This document shows, one piece after another, positions 1 to 9,710 of a stretch of DNA of 64,000 bases; position 1 is the first letter of the stretch, and every line of letters starts with the position of its first letter. Source of the DNA: Miscanthus floridulus (lineage: Eukaryota > Streptophyta > Magnoliopsida > Poales > Poaceae); contig NC_089584.1 of NCBI RefSeq assembly GCF_019320115.1, positions 75,020,791 to 75,084,790 on the forward strand, given 5' to 3'. The position numbers and the translations under genes were made by a program. The notes under the pieces were generated by a model. That model worked only from the letters and a program-made list of their open reading frames with translations. It was not told the origin of the DNA and did not search any database.

Positions 1-34
1 GATGCAAAGTAAGATTGATTCTGCATAAACTAGA

Positions 35-1570
35 TTATAAGGTTATAAAGCAACTCATAATGCTTGAAACAGTATTTAGAGCAGGAGGAGGAGGGGCTAG
101 AAACAGTGCTAGAGGTTGCCCGATTGCAGCATAAACACCACTCATATATTCAAACATCTGTAGCTCCATCCTCTGGCGCTCTGCCTCCGTCCTCTGGCGC
201 TCTGTCTCCATCTTCACCTCTAGCTCCTTCTGGCACCTTGTTTCTTGTTCTAGCTGAGCCTACAATATTTCATCCCAATGTTACAATGCAATGCAAAAGT
301 ATGTAAAAATCAATGAACGATGAATAAAACAGAAATAACCTGGAGTGCGTTCGTCTGGAACCGTGTAGAGTCCGGCTGTGGGCGTATCGCTAGACTAGAA
401 CCTGTGCTCCATGCTTGAATCTGGGAGAGTGGGAGTACTGGCCGTGTCGATGGTGCCATCACCAATCCAGAACCGACCATGCATCTTGCCACCTCCCACC
501 CTCATGACCACTTCTCCATCAAGGTCATGGGCGCTCGGATCGTACTCTAGGCCACAGACCTGCCTTGCCATTGATGTGTATCCTTCAAGATGGCTGTGGA
601 CGGACTCATTGTTGTACACTGAGGGCGGGTCCTTTGGGTTGTAGGCGACGTCGAACGTCGCCTTCCCCTTGTGGGCCAAAGCATATGCCACAAACTAGGT
701 GCAGGACTGGCCACCATGTGACGCCAACTAAAAAAAAGCAATATGATTAGAAATTATGCAGAGTTGAGCGTTAGAATAAAGAAATAAATTTGCGTACCCA
801 TCTAGCCACGTATTCTGAGAGGTTGAGGTTGCCTTGATGGTGTGTTGGACCCGGCATCAGCAAACGCCGCTCCCAGCAAGCGTTGTGATTCTCCTGTCAC
901 GCGGGGTCGCATCACCTTTCCACCATCCGGGCCTAGCACTGCATATCGTAGGCGCACCAACACAGAGGCACCTACGTCATCAAGTATATGACATATTAGA
1001 TGATGAAATTAAGCGCAATAAATCTCAGAAAAAATAAGTATTAATTTTCTATATTTACCTTCATGTATTGTTCCGAGGTCAGGCTCATGGTTCTTGCCAC
1101 CCTTTTAGGGATCCTCTCTCTAAGAAATTCCGCGTGGTATTGGATCACGGCCGGGATGCGCACCTCGTAGTGCATGTCCTTGACGAGTTTCTTGGTGGCT
1201 TTGTCAGCCACAACATCCGTCTTTGCCTCGTATCCCTCCTCGCATCTAAAGAAATCCTACATATAGACGTGATGTATGCGGTGTATCCAGTCATTAATGT
1301 CCAATCAATACGATGTATTGAGCAATGTAGTGCGAGAAAGACTTACCCAAAGTTTGGCCTTGACACGCTGTGCCTTATCGGCGAAACACCTGCCCTCTCG
1401 ATTAGTTGTGTCGGAGATGGCAGCATAGTGGGCCCATGTGTAGGCCGGCTCGATAGTTCCGCCGAACTGTACCAGGCCAGGGAACTTTTCCTTGATCAAA
1501 AGACCAAGGATGCCGTTCACATGGCGTGCATGAACAAGATGTTCAAAAATTCTTTCTATTTCTCTAGCAA
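35..1570 (-). pseudogene. Ptta/En-Spm family transposase, partial, multi-exon
   Basis: Minus-strand exons encode the plant Ptta/En-Spm transposase type. A first exon has the segment GRCFADKAQRVKAKLW and ends at a GTAAGT donor near 1346. A second, about 1059-1256, carries CEEGYEAKTDVV and a conserved stretch ending at a GTAAAT donor. Later segments have the family motifs THHQGNLNLSEYVARW near 800, GGGKMHGRFWIGDG near 480-520, and a Gln/Arg/Met-rich tail at 35-217. Such proteins act with the CACTA transposase on element ends. I see no clean full reading frame: the start is not evident, one exon needs a frame change near 880-900, and the 3' end may lie outside the window. Expression is doubtful. 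Confidence 0.75.
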
Positions 1571-1804
1571 GGCCTCAAAATGGACTCAATAACATGAATA
1601 TCATTTTCCACTCATTTTATTCCATTATTTGAATCACTTGCAGTTCAAATTTGACTTATACCAAAAAATTGCTTTAAACGCAATAAATTAATTAAATATA
1701 TCAAACGGATTCAGAAATATACCAAATTTTAACATGTAGTAACACATGTTGTACGTGGATGTAGAAAAAGTTTGGAGGGCAGGAGAGGAAAATAAGTTTT
1801 GTAT

Positions 1805-2134
1805 TTGCCGAGTGCTGGCTAAAAACACTCGACAAACTGATCATTTTGCCGAGTGCTGCGGCAAAACACTCGGCAAAGTTGCACTTTTGCTAACGACCGG
1901 CACGCCGTCAGACGGCCGTCGCACCTGCCAGTCACGTGATATGATTTTGCCGAGTGTTAATTTATTGCCGAGTGTCTTATATTCTACACTCGGCAAATCT
2001 GGTTTTTTACCGAGTGTAATATGTATGCCGAATGTCTTATTAACTACTCGGCAAATTAGCTCTTTGCCGAGTGCCCTATTTATTGCACTCGGCAAATAAA
2101 TAAACACTCGGCATATTTACTGTTTCCGGTAGTG
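1805..2134. repeat. CACTA subterminal repeat array and terminal inverted repeat
   Basis: About a dozen copies of TTTGCCGAGTGT and its complement ACACTCGGCAAA occur in 330 bases, ending in the TIR CACTACCGGAAAC (reverse complement at 2122-2134). In CACTA elements such arrays bind the element-encoded TnpA-like protein. The motif is a hallmark of grass CACTA families. Confidence 0.9.
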
Positions 2135-2137
2135 TCA

Positions 2138-2702
2138 GGGATACGCTGAAAAAATATGCTAAAATGTTGAGGCATAGAGCACAATGACGAAGGAGAAACA
2201 GTACAAGGACTGCAGTTGCTTTGATGATTTTAATTTTATGAGCGTGCCAAGACATTGGTTTCTGCCTTGGTTTGCTCTTGTATATGCATGCAATCCCCTA
2301 TGGGATTTATTAATTACAGCTCATGTGTATGCTCAAAAATACTACTTTTTCTTAATTATTATTCCAAATTTACTATTTATTAATTTATTAATTATATTGG
2401 GCAGACTCATTTAGCTTAATCTAAGCCATTAAATTAAATGATCATAAAATTCAACAATACATGTTCATTATTTTATAAGCAAGATTCAATTAGACATAAA
2501 AATAACCATTTTTTTTCTGAGACATAGTTACAGATGCAAACACTCGCATACACGAGCGCACACTCAGATAAAAGTGAGCACCCAATCAAGTCGAGAACTT
2601 AAACCCGAGTAGACAGGTTCCACAATAAGAAACCCAACCAGCTAAGCTACACTCATTTCACAATTTTTAGTTTAGTCTAAACCAATAGATGATCGCAAAC
2701 TT
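2138..2702. other. Non-genic spacer between two CACTA elements
   Basis: AT-rich sequence with no ORF of recognisable content. A stretch near 2515-2655 (ACACTCGCATACACGAGCGC and following) looks like a worn dispersed repeat, but I cannot name it. Confidence 0.5.
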
Positions 2703-3000
2703 CACTGGTGCAGGACTGGGCATCAGTCCCGGTTGGGAAACCCCCTTTAGTCCTAAATTTTCAACATGGATTGCGAATCCGGGACTAAAGGCCTCCTTTA
2801 GTCCTGGTTTTTCAATAGAGATTGCGAATCTAGGACTAAAGACCTCCCTTTAGTCCTGGTTCTGACAATCGGGACTGAAAGTGGACATTTAGTCCCGGCT
2901 GCTATTACCAACCGAGACTAAATGGCTCTTAGGCATTGCACCGGGGCTAGCACTTGCAGTCCTAGTTGGTGTTCCGAACCGGTACTAAAGGTTTCTTTTT
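2703..3000. repeat. Left subterminal repeats of CACTA element A
   Basis: Alternating copies of TTTAGTCCCGGT and GGGACTAAAG in both orientations follow the CACTGGTG terminus. The matching array lies at the other end (16459-16732). Confidence 0.85.
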
Positions 3001-3529
3001 TTCGATTTCATTCCTTTTTATTTTATGATTCCTTTTGAATTCAATTCTTTTTTGTTTCGATTGGCTTTTTTTATACGAATTCTATGATGCTAATATATGT
3101 CCACGTATAAGGATCCGTTTGAGCATTATACATAAATAACACACTAAAATGTATAAAACTACATATATATATAAATATTTCAAGAGGTTGTACACACATG
3201 GAATATGTACATAATAAAGTCACAAAAACCTTGTACTCATGTCCTTGGCATTTCGTTCAACCCTAATGTTCAGTCATATGGCTACTATGTATTACTTCTT
3301 TAGGGTCATAGTGGTATGTGCCTTTGGGATCTATGACCTCATCTATAAGAAATCCTGCCAATGCCTCTTGAATTGGTTTGATCTGGTCACGTCACATAAC
3401 CTTTTGCTTCCTCCATTCAATCTTCAATTCGAATAAAAGGAAAAGTATAAATATATATATATATATATATGATTATATATATATCAACACAATAGTAATA
3501 AATAAATTATGTATATTTTTTACATACTT
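3001..3529. other. AT-rich non-coding part of CACTA element A
   Basis: Simple T- and TA-rich sequence, including a (TA)n run near 3450-3485. I see no gene. This is probably the 3' untranslated part of the Ulp1-type ORF and the element's internal spacer. Confidence 0.5.
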
Positions 3530-5280
3530 CGAAGATCTCTTTACTTGTTCTCCTTGGGTACTCCATGATGAACTCGCAAACGTAGTATCTACATAAGCTG
3601 TTCCCCGATCCCAGCTGTAGACACCACTTTACGAGAAAAAGATTCATCAACAACCAATGAAGCATGGTAGTAATGAATTGAACTAAATAAAGATGAGGTG
3701 ACCTAGCTAGTACTTACTGGGTATTGGACTACATTCAGAGGCACTTTCCATTGACCATAATGGCGTTTCTTGGCGAACCTTTTCCAAGCACTGCCCAACA
3801 AAATAAATAAATAGAGTTATATCAATAAAATGGCATAAGTGAGTATATAGTGTGCGGGACCGAAATTACCACAGGAGAATATCTATCATTTCTTGGTAAT
3901 TTTCTCAGGGTTTTGTCGTTGAGTCAAAGATGTTTACAACGCTCCTGGGCATATTGATGACTAGCAATATTCATTGATAGCTACATGTTTATAAGCAGGC
4001 ATAACTCATTAACTAAAGTCAACATGGAGTAAGCAAAATAAAATGAACACACGACATTAATGCTCACTTGAAGTTGTAAGAGAAGAGTATCAATATCTTA
4101 TCATGTTGGTTATCTAAGAACCTAAACAGATTATTCTCCACTTGAGGTCTCCATCTATCATATCGAGTAAGTGTGTCCTTGAATGTGCGATTCAGATCCA
4201 TGAAACCAACATCAGTTAACCCTTTTCTCTTTAGTTTCAGCATCTCATATCTGCATTTATATAGTACAAAAGAATATATATAGTGTGAGGATAACTATAT
4301 ATAAACAATGAACTAACATGCAAGTTACTTCAATTATAGAAAGAATCATCTACAGACACCAACAACTAAGGACAGATTTGTCAAGAGCGTCCCGGTTTAA
4401 TAGTTGGTGTAATTCATTGAACTCAATATGTAAAACATCATAGCCATTGAAGTAATGCTCTGGTCTAATTCTGACAATAATCAATGCCTCATCGTTGTCA
4501 TACGCTCTTAAGTACCACTTGTTTAACAAGAACATTTGCGTACCCAATGATGACAAGGACTTAGGGTTGATAAGACTCCTACCATACTCAAAGGTCCGGT
4601 AAATATCAAAGTTGACTATTGGTATCGATCCTCCCCTAATGAGTTGTTGAGGTGTGAGACCTGTTGTGGCCATGAAGTCTTGGAGTGCCTCCCTATCGAT
4701 TGGATTGCCTTGTGCTCTATACAATCATCCTCAACAACTAGCGGGTCGATAGATTGCTTAGATTGCTGCTCGAGCTATGCAACATCTTTCTCTACTCTCT
4801 TTGCTTTCTCAGACGCCTTATATGACTTATCAAGAGAGCGTTCATAGTCCGATAATGGTGAGGGCTTATGTGCATCACAGTGCTTTTTCTCGCGCTCATT
4901 GATTTTTTCCTTAGTTCTCGTTGAGCTATGTAGTGCGGCTTTGGCGGGTTTTTTTGAAGTTCCTTCTTCTTTGCTATTGATTCTGCTACACTTTGCTTCT
5001 AGTTTTCCAAATCATTTTGTACTGCCACTTTTCATTCCTCTTTAGACTTCTTGTAAGGCAGCTTCTTTGGAGGGGGCTTTGTTTTACGATGGCTGGCTTT
5101 CTTTTTCACCCGGGACTTCACCGGGGCGGGGGCCTCTTCTAGCTCTGCGGCACGGGAGGTGGAGGGGGAGACCGCCTTGGAGGAGATGGAGATGGAGATG
5201 TAGCCATGCCATGGAATGCATCATCATCGTCCAGAGCATCATCATCGTCCATAACATTATGATGATCATCATGGGATAGA
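3530..5280 (-). pseudogene. Ulp1-like (C48) cysteine protease ORF of a CACTA element, decayed
   Basis: Read on the minus strand, the ORF starts with a Pro/Arg-rich segment and the common PPKKLPY motif near 5070. A 124-codon block (4350-4724) follows, whose end resembles the FHVDF...LWDLYNLRALDTSL region of these proteins. An exon at 4067-4255 contains GFMDLNRTF and ends in LFSYNF before a GTGAGC donor. A last segment near 3545-3605 has LCRYYVCEFIMEYP, matching the catalytic-Cys block LCGYYVCEF with Gly changed to Arg. The family comprises SUMO-protease-like proteins carried by many grass CACTA and Mutator elements. Stops and frame changes between segments suggest a pseudogene. Confidence 0.75.
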
Positions 5281-5391
5281 AGAACTGGACTCTATGAGAC
5301 CTGTGAGTACAACAATGATTATTACACGAGAAGCTAATGATTGAGAATGATTAATTATTAAAAATTGTTTTGTTCACTTTCATCTGCACCT

Positions 5392-5947
5392 ACCATTCTT
5401 TGCCTTCCATTGCAGCAATTCAAGTGTGGTACCCAACTTTTTTTTGTCCCTCTTCGCAAGTCGGGTATAGCAATTTTTTGTGATCCTCTAGCATGCGCTC
5501 GAACTTAATCTTCTTCTTTTCACTTTGGCATACTCTCTGTGCATCACGGATGGCCTGACCAAGATCATCAACGGGCTCATCTTGTGCCGCTACCTTTTCT
5601 TTAGCTTTTCCATTGCAGTATCATCAAAGGCACCGTATTCAGCAAAACCATGAATAATAATGTTGTCATTGGTCCCCTTCTTCTTCATCATCTTCTTCCA
5701 TTATAACACCTCTTTCTCCATGCTTAGTCCAACAAATATAGTTTGGCATAAAGCCCGACATAAACAGGTGTTCGTGTAGGATCCTTGAGTAAGAATAATC
5801 CTTCTCATTCTTACATAGAACACATGGGCAGCACATGAAACCATTCCACGTATTTGCCTTGGCCACATTTATGAATTCATGCACGCCCCTAATGAACTCT
5901 AGTGAGCGGCGGTCTGCATTGTACATCCATTGCCGGTTCATCTGCAT
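5392..5947 (-). pseudogene. CACTA transposase (TnpD/tnp2 type), N-terminal remnant
   Basis: The first 93 codons form a transposase-associated domain: RQWMY at the start, EFIRGVHEF, then CCPCVLCKN as Cys-rich metal-binding core, a conserved His in HEHLFMSGF, and WTKHGE at the end. After stops and a frame change the same strand encodes the next conserved block, IKFERMLEDHKKLLYP and LLQWKAKNG. The catalytic transposase core that should follow is absent, and within about 110 bases the Ulp1-type ORF begins. This is an internal deletion, so the element could move only with help from an intact relative. Confidence 0.85.
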
Positions 5948-6225
5948 TACATGATGTACACCACATCAAAAAGTTGTAATAACCCATATTATACAACATG
6001 CATGATTAATAGTTAATTAAAAGATCTAAAAGATCTATCAATCAACCTGATTAATTAATATCCTATACCACATAGCCGTTTCACGTACTCTCGAACATTA
6101 ATTTATTAAAGCCTTGATACAATGTAGACAATCCCATATAGCACTAAACAAACTAAACCTACAATGCACTTCAGCAGAATAAGGATTTCACGACTAATTC
6201 CAACTAAAACAGACAGATCATTCTT

Positions 6226-6623
6226 CTACTGGTTCACTGCCTCATCATACAAAGGTGCCCTCTCACCAGTCGCCTCAGTCGTCTTTGCAAGAGATTTTTG
6301 GACGTGCTCAACATACTCTTTCTCCCAGTACCAACCGTCACATGATCTAGTGCCATCCCACCAAAATTACAACAACAAATAAAGAACTTTAATCAAAATC
6401 ATCATGAAAAATGGCTACAAAGCATAACGAAACATGACAAAAAATTACTCACTTCGTGATCCAGACACGTGTAGAAGATGTGCCCTTGGTTGGGACCCTT
6501 CTTCTTCACCCTATACTCCCTCACGGTCTTCTGCCCACACTTGCCACACGCAATGAGAGGGAGGTCCGACCTCAATTGCTTAGGGACCCCATGCGAGGCC
6601 AAGGACCCAAAAGTAGTCGTCAT
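6226..6623 (-). CDS. GRF-type zinc-finger small protein inside CACTA element A
   Basis: The first exon (about 6453-6623) begins at ATG and encodes LPLIACGKCGQKTVREY followed by a Cys before LDHE. It ends at a GTGAGT donor. About 100 bases on, the same strand encodes SCDGWYWEKEYVEHV and an acidic tail ending in TAG. Two CxxC-like cysteines, a later Cys pair and the aromatic WYWE block are the pattern of GRF zinc fingers, which bind nucleic acid. The exact acceptor is unclear: the nearest AG leaves a one-base phase problem, so the gene may be broken. It lies upstream of the transposase on the same strand. Role unknown; host-derived cargo or an element accessory protein are both possible. Confidence 0.45.
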
Positions 6624-6718
6624 CTACGACTCTCTATACTCATTTTTCATGAACTACTATAAATTTCTCATTTTGTGAACCATGAAATTAAATGAGCTAT
6701 ATACTAAAAAACCTTTTA

Positions 6719-7090
6719 TTTCTCTATTTCTAAACCATGAAATGAGACAATGAAGGTGCATACTAGTTTTGATGAGCTACTATAAGACTCCTTCATCTAA
6801 ATATGCAAACTATCAAGTGATTTTGAGCTCAAATGGCATATTAATAAAAAAATATCCACCATTATCCCAATCTAGAAAACCAAAAATTTCTCTATTTCTA
6901 GACCATGAAATGAGGCAATGAAAGATGCATACTAGTTTTGATGAACTACTATAAGCTTCCTTCATCTTCATATTCAAACTATCAAGTGATTTCAAGCTCA
7001 AATGGGTATATAAATAAAAAAATCCACCCTCATTCCCAATCTAAAAAATCACAAATTTCTCTATTTCTAAACCAAAAAATGAGCAATGGT
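6719..7090. repeat. Tandem repeat, about 169-bp unit, two and a fraction copies
   Basis: Units start at TTCTCTATTTCTA (6719, 6888, 7057) and each contains ATACTAGTTTTGATGA and CAAACTATCAAGTGATTT. A more diverged partial copy may lie at 6640-6700. The repeat is in the 5' part of element A, upstream of the GRF-type ORF. Confidence 0.8.
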
Positions 7091-7526
7091 AGTGATGAAA
7101 CATGGGAGGATGAAGTTGGTAACCTTTAGAACCAAAGAATGGATGGAGGAATGAAGTCTTCACTAGTCCTGCAAGCATTAACTCCTTCCACGAGCAAGAA
7201 CAGAGAGCAGGCAGAGAGCTTGAAATGGCTCGTGCTGGGGGAGGAAGAAAGAGAAAGTATATAGCCCGGGACATGTAGTCTAGTTTATCATATAAACCCG
7301 GACTACATGTACAATTCTCACTACAAGAAATCTTAGGATCTATGATGACATGTTATCATCATAAATTCTGATATATTTGTCATAGCAGTTATATTTATGA
7401 CGATTGCATGACGAAAAACCATTCGTCCAAGATCATGCATGGTAAATCATGTTTAATGACGACTGCATGTTTTTTCATCATAATTTTTAATGACGATCTA
7501 ATTAAAGAGTCGTCACTAAATGTCCT

Positions 7527-8170
7527 ATGGCCTGGCTAGGCCCATGTACTAAAAAGGCTATTACTAGGCCAAATATAATTACGGGCCTAATTTATTATAT
7601 GCCAAGCCCATTTGTAGAAATAAAATTGATACTAATTTATTATAGGCAAAAACGGTGTAAAGTTTGCAAGGGAAAAGGCAATGTAATCTTTAAATCTAGT
7701 ACCAGGCTAACAACTACAAAGTAAAATTGTGGCAGTGCATAGACAAAATTTGAAGGTAAACAACAAAATGGAACAACCCATCAAGAAGGCAGGCTTCAAT
7801 TCTCTAAACCTCGTTGCCTGAGCAACATGCTGATACAAAATCAGTTAGACATGGAGGAAATCTATTTGATAGCACATTGGAATCACTAAATGAGTTTACA
7901 TGGCAAACATAGAACAATAGTCATAATGCCTGAATCGCTCATTCATGTGGAACTGTAGACCTAAGAAGCAACAGAAATCTCATGTAGGCAAGCGGCTAGG
8001 CAATATGAATCAATAGACGCAGGGACTACTGAGACTGACGCAATCTAAGCCATGCAATCAATTTGTACATGCAGGGTTCGTTCTGACTGAGCTAATGTAA
8101 CCATAATAAGGACACGATGAAGCAGAAGAAAAAAACACTGAAACGTAGATTGGTTCCACTTTCTAGAGAT
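7527..8170. other. Internal non-coding part of CACTA element B
   Basis: Moderately AT-rich sequence without recognisable coding content. It separates the subterminal repeats from the GC-rich captured segment. Confidence 0.4.
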
Positions 8171-8429
8171 GAACCTATACTATAGCAGCAGAGGGGGGAG
8201 CAGAAAACGTGAAACTTGTACCTAGTAGCATAGATTTGAGGATCAAAGAGGCACTCAAACCACGACTTGAGGAGGAAGCACCTAGATCCGTCCTATGGAC
8301 TCCTTCACGTCGGGTAGCTAGCAGCCGAGGAAGAGAGCGACGGCCTCGCTCCATCACTAGAGAGCGGTAGCAGCAAGTGGTGCCGACATAGATCGAAGGT
8401 CGTTCCGTTGAGGGAGAGCGGCAGTGGCA

Positions 8430-8723
8430 GCGGCAGACGGCGCCGGCGTAGGTCGAAGGTCGAAGGTCGCTCCATGGAGGACCAGGCCGGCCTCTTTGAC
8501 AAATGTCTTTTGCACAATCTGCATCCACCAATTTGGCATACATGACAAACAAGATCGAGGCAAGCAACAGAAGAGGGGAGAGGGGCGCAGCGCAGGGATG
8601 GATCCGGGACCTTGGACTTGACGGAGCGCTTGATGAGGAACCATAGCCCAAGCATGGGAAGAATGAAGAGCCCCAACGACGTGTAGTAGCTCGCCTGCGA
8701 GTACCCTGTCCCGCCGCATCGAG
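8430..8723 (-). pseudogene. Captured two-exon host gene fragment, unidentified membrane protein
   Basis: On the minus strand one frame reads GYSQASYYTSLGLFILPMLG, continuing into WFLIKRSVKSK. That stretch is a plausible membrane segment followed by a basic loop. The exon ends at 8611 before GT. A 92-base GT-AG intron (8519-8610) joins it in phase to IVQKTFVKEAG at 8518 and downwards. The clean intron and hydrophobic-then-basic pattern point to a real host gene piece, possibly an organellar membrane protein. I do not recognise the gene, and no full ORF is seen. Surrounding sequence (8175-9030) is GC-rich and may be further captured exon or 5' UTR. Confidence 0.5.
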
Positions 8724-9208
8724 CAGGACCGCGGCATGGTCTAGTGACGCGTGCACCGGGGTGCTACGGACTCGCCTCCTCGGCTTAGCTTGCCACCGGG
8801 GGCGCACGGAGACTACCATGCCCCACGGCAGCGCTAGCAACCCACCGCTGTTGCCCGCTCGATCTGGTGTGCCCTCGGCTAGTGACGCGGGCCAACACCT
8901 GATCTGGCGACCCCCTGGCCGGAGATGTGCGTCGGCGCCCGATTTGGCGTGTCTGTGGCTGAAGAGAGGGAGAGGCATCGCGAGAGAGACCAGGGAGGGA
9001 GGGTGGCGCGATGAGGCTCGAGCACAACCTTGAGAGGAACGAAGGGGATTCCCTGGAGACTATTATATGCTAGGGTTTTCTGATCGGGATCATTTTTAGC
9101 CATCAGATCATGAATCGAGTGGCTGTGGGTGACTGGGCTGATATGGGCCACAACGAAGTTATTTTATTTTCATTTTTTACATAATTAAGAATATTTAGGG
9201 ATAGCAAA

Positions 9209-9670
9209 TGTGGGGGTATTAACTCCTATACCCTTACGGCTAGGCTTGGGCCGGCCTAGACCAGGGGGTCTGGCCCACTAGAAGACGAAGTGCGGCCTGG
9301 CCAATCTGCTCGGAGTCCCGCGCAAGGAATCAAGGCAGATTTGGAGATCAAGCAAGATCCTGGTCGGTTAGAATAGAGATCCTTATCCGACCACCTATGG
9401 AAATTATAACTGGTTAGGATTAGTTTTCAGATCTATAACCCTGCCCCCTAGACTATATAAGGCGGGCAGGGGACCTCTCTCAAAAACATCTCTTATCGAC
9501 ATACAACAATACAATCAGACGCAGGACGTAGGTATTACGCCTTCACGGCGGCCGAACCTAGATAAAACCTCGTGTCTGCCTTGCATCACCATCTTGTTTG
9601 TAGCTTGCGCATCTGCCTACCGATAATCTACTACCTTGGGCATACCCCTAGCGACCATATTTCATCGACA
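9209..9670 (+). repeat. 5' LTR of Gypsy element 1, with TATA box
   Basis: A 462-bp LTR with TG...CA ends. A TATATAA box at 9454-9460 follows a CCCTGCCCCC stretch, the expected promoter position. The LTR is GC-rich in its first 100 bases. Only the final 90 or so bases have a partner at the 3' end. Confidence 0.9.
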
Positions 9671-9671
9671 A

Positions 9672-9692
9672 TGGCGCGCCAGGTAGGGGGTG
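9672..9692 (+). other. Primer binding site of Gypsy element 1
   Basis: TGGCGCGCCAGGTAGGGG lies one base after the LTR end, the position and type of sequence where a tRNA 3' end would prime minus-strand DNA synthesis in Gypsy elements of this group. I did not assign the tRNA. Confidence 0.7.
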
Positions 9693-9710
9693 TGCATACT
9701 GCTCCCCAGA

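Larger units (their letters stand above)
1..2134 (-). mobile_element. CACTA (En/Spm) transposon, 5' part, running off the window start
   Basis: The element ends at a CACTACCGGAAAC terminus, read on the minus strand, followed outside by TCA as one copy of a 3-bp target site. Inside the terminus lies an array of TGCCGAGTGT-type subterminal repeats in both orientations, then transposase exons on the minus strand. Terminus, subterminal array and coding part have the order expected for the 5' end of a grass CACTA element lying in minus orientation. The other terminus lies before base 1, so length and second TSD copy cannot be seen. Confidence 0.85.

Noticed and set aside
1068..1592. 174-codon plus-strand ORF opposite the Ptta transposase
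   Set aside because: The minus strand carries the family motifs and consistent splice sites; this is its shadow.
8175..8978. 267-codon minus-strand ORF in CACTA B
   Set aside because: The long frame is a product of GC-rich sequence. The biologically sensible peptide lies in another frame and is joined by a GT-AG intron.
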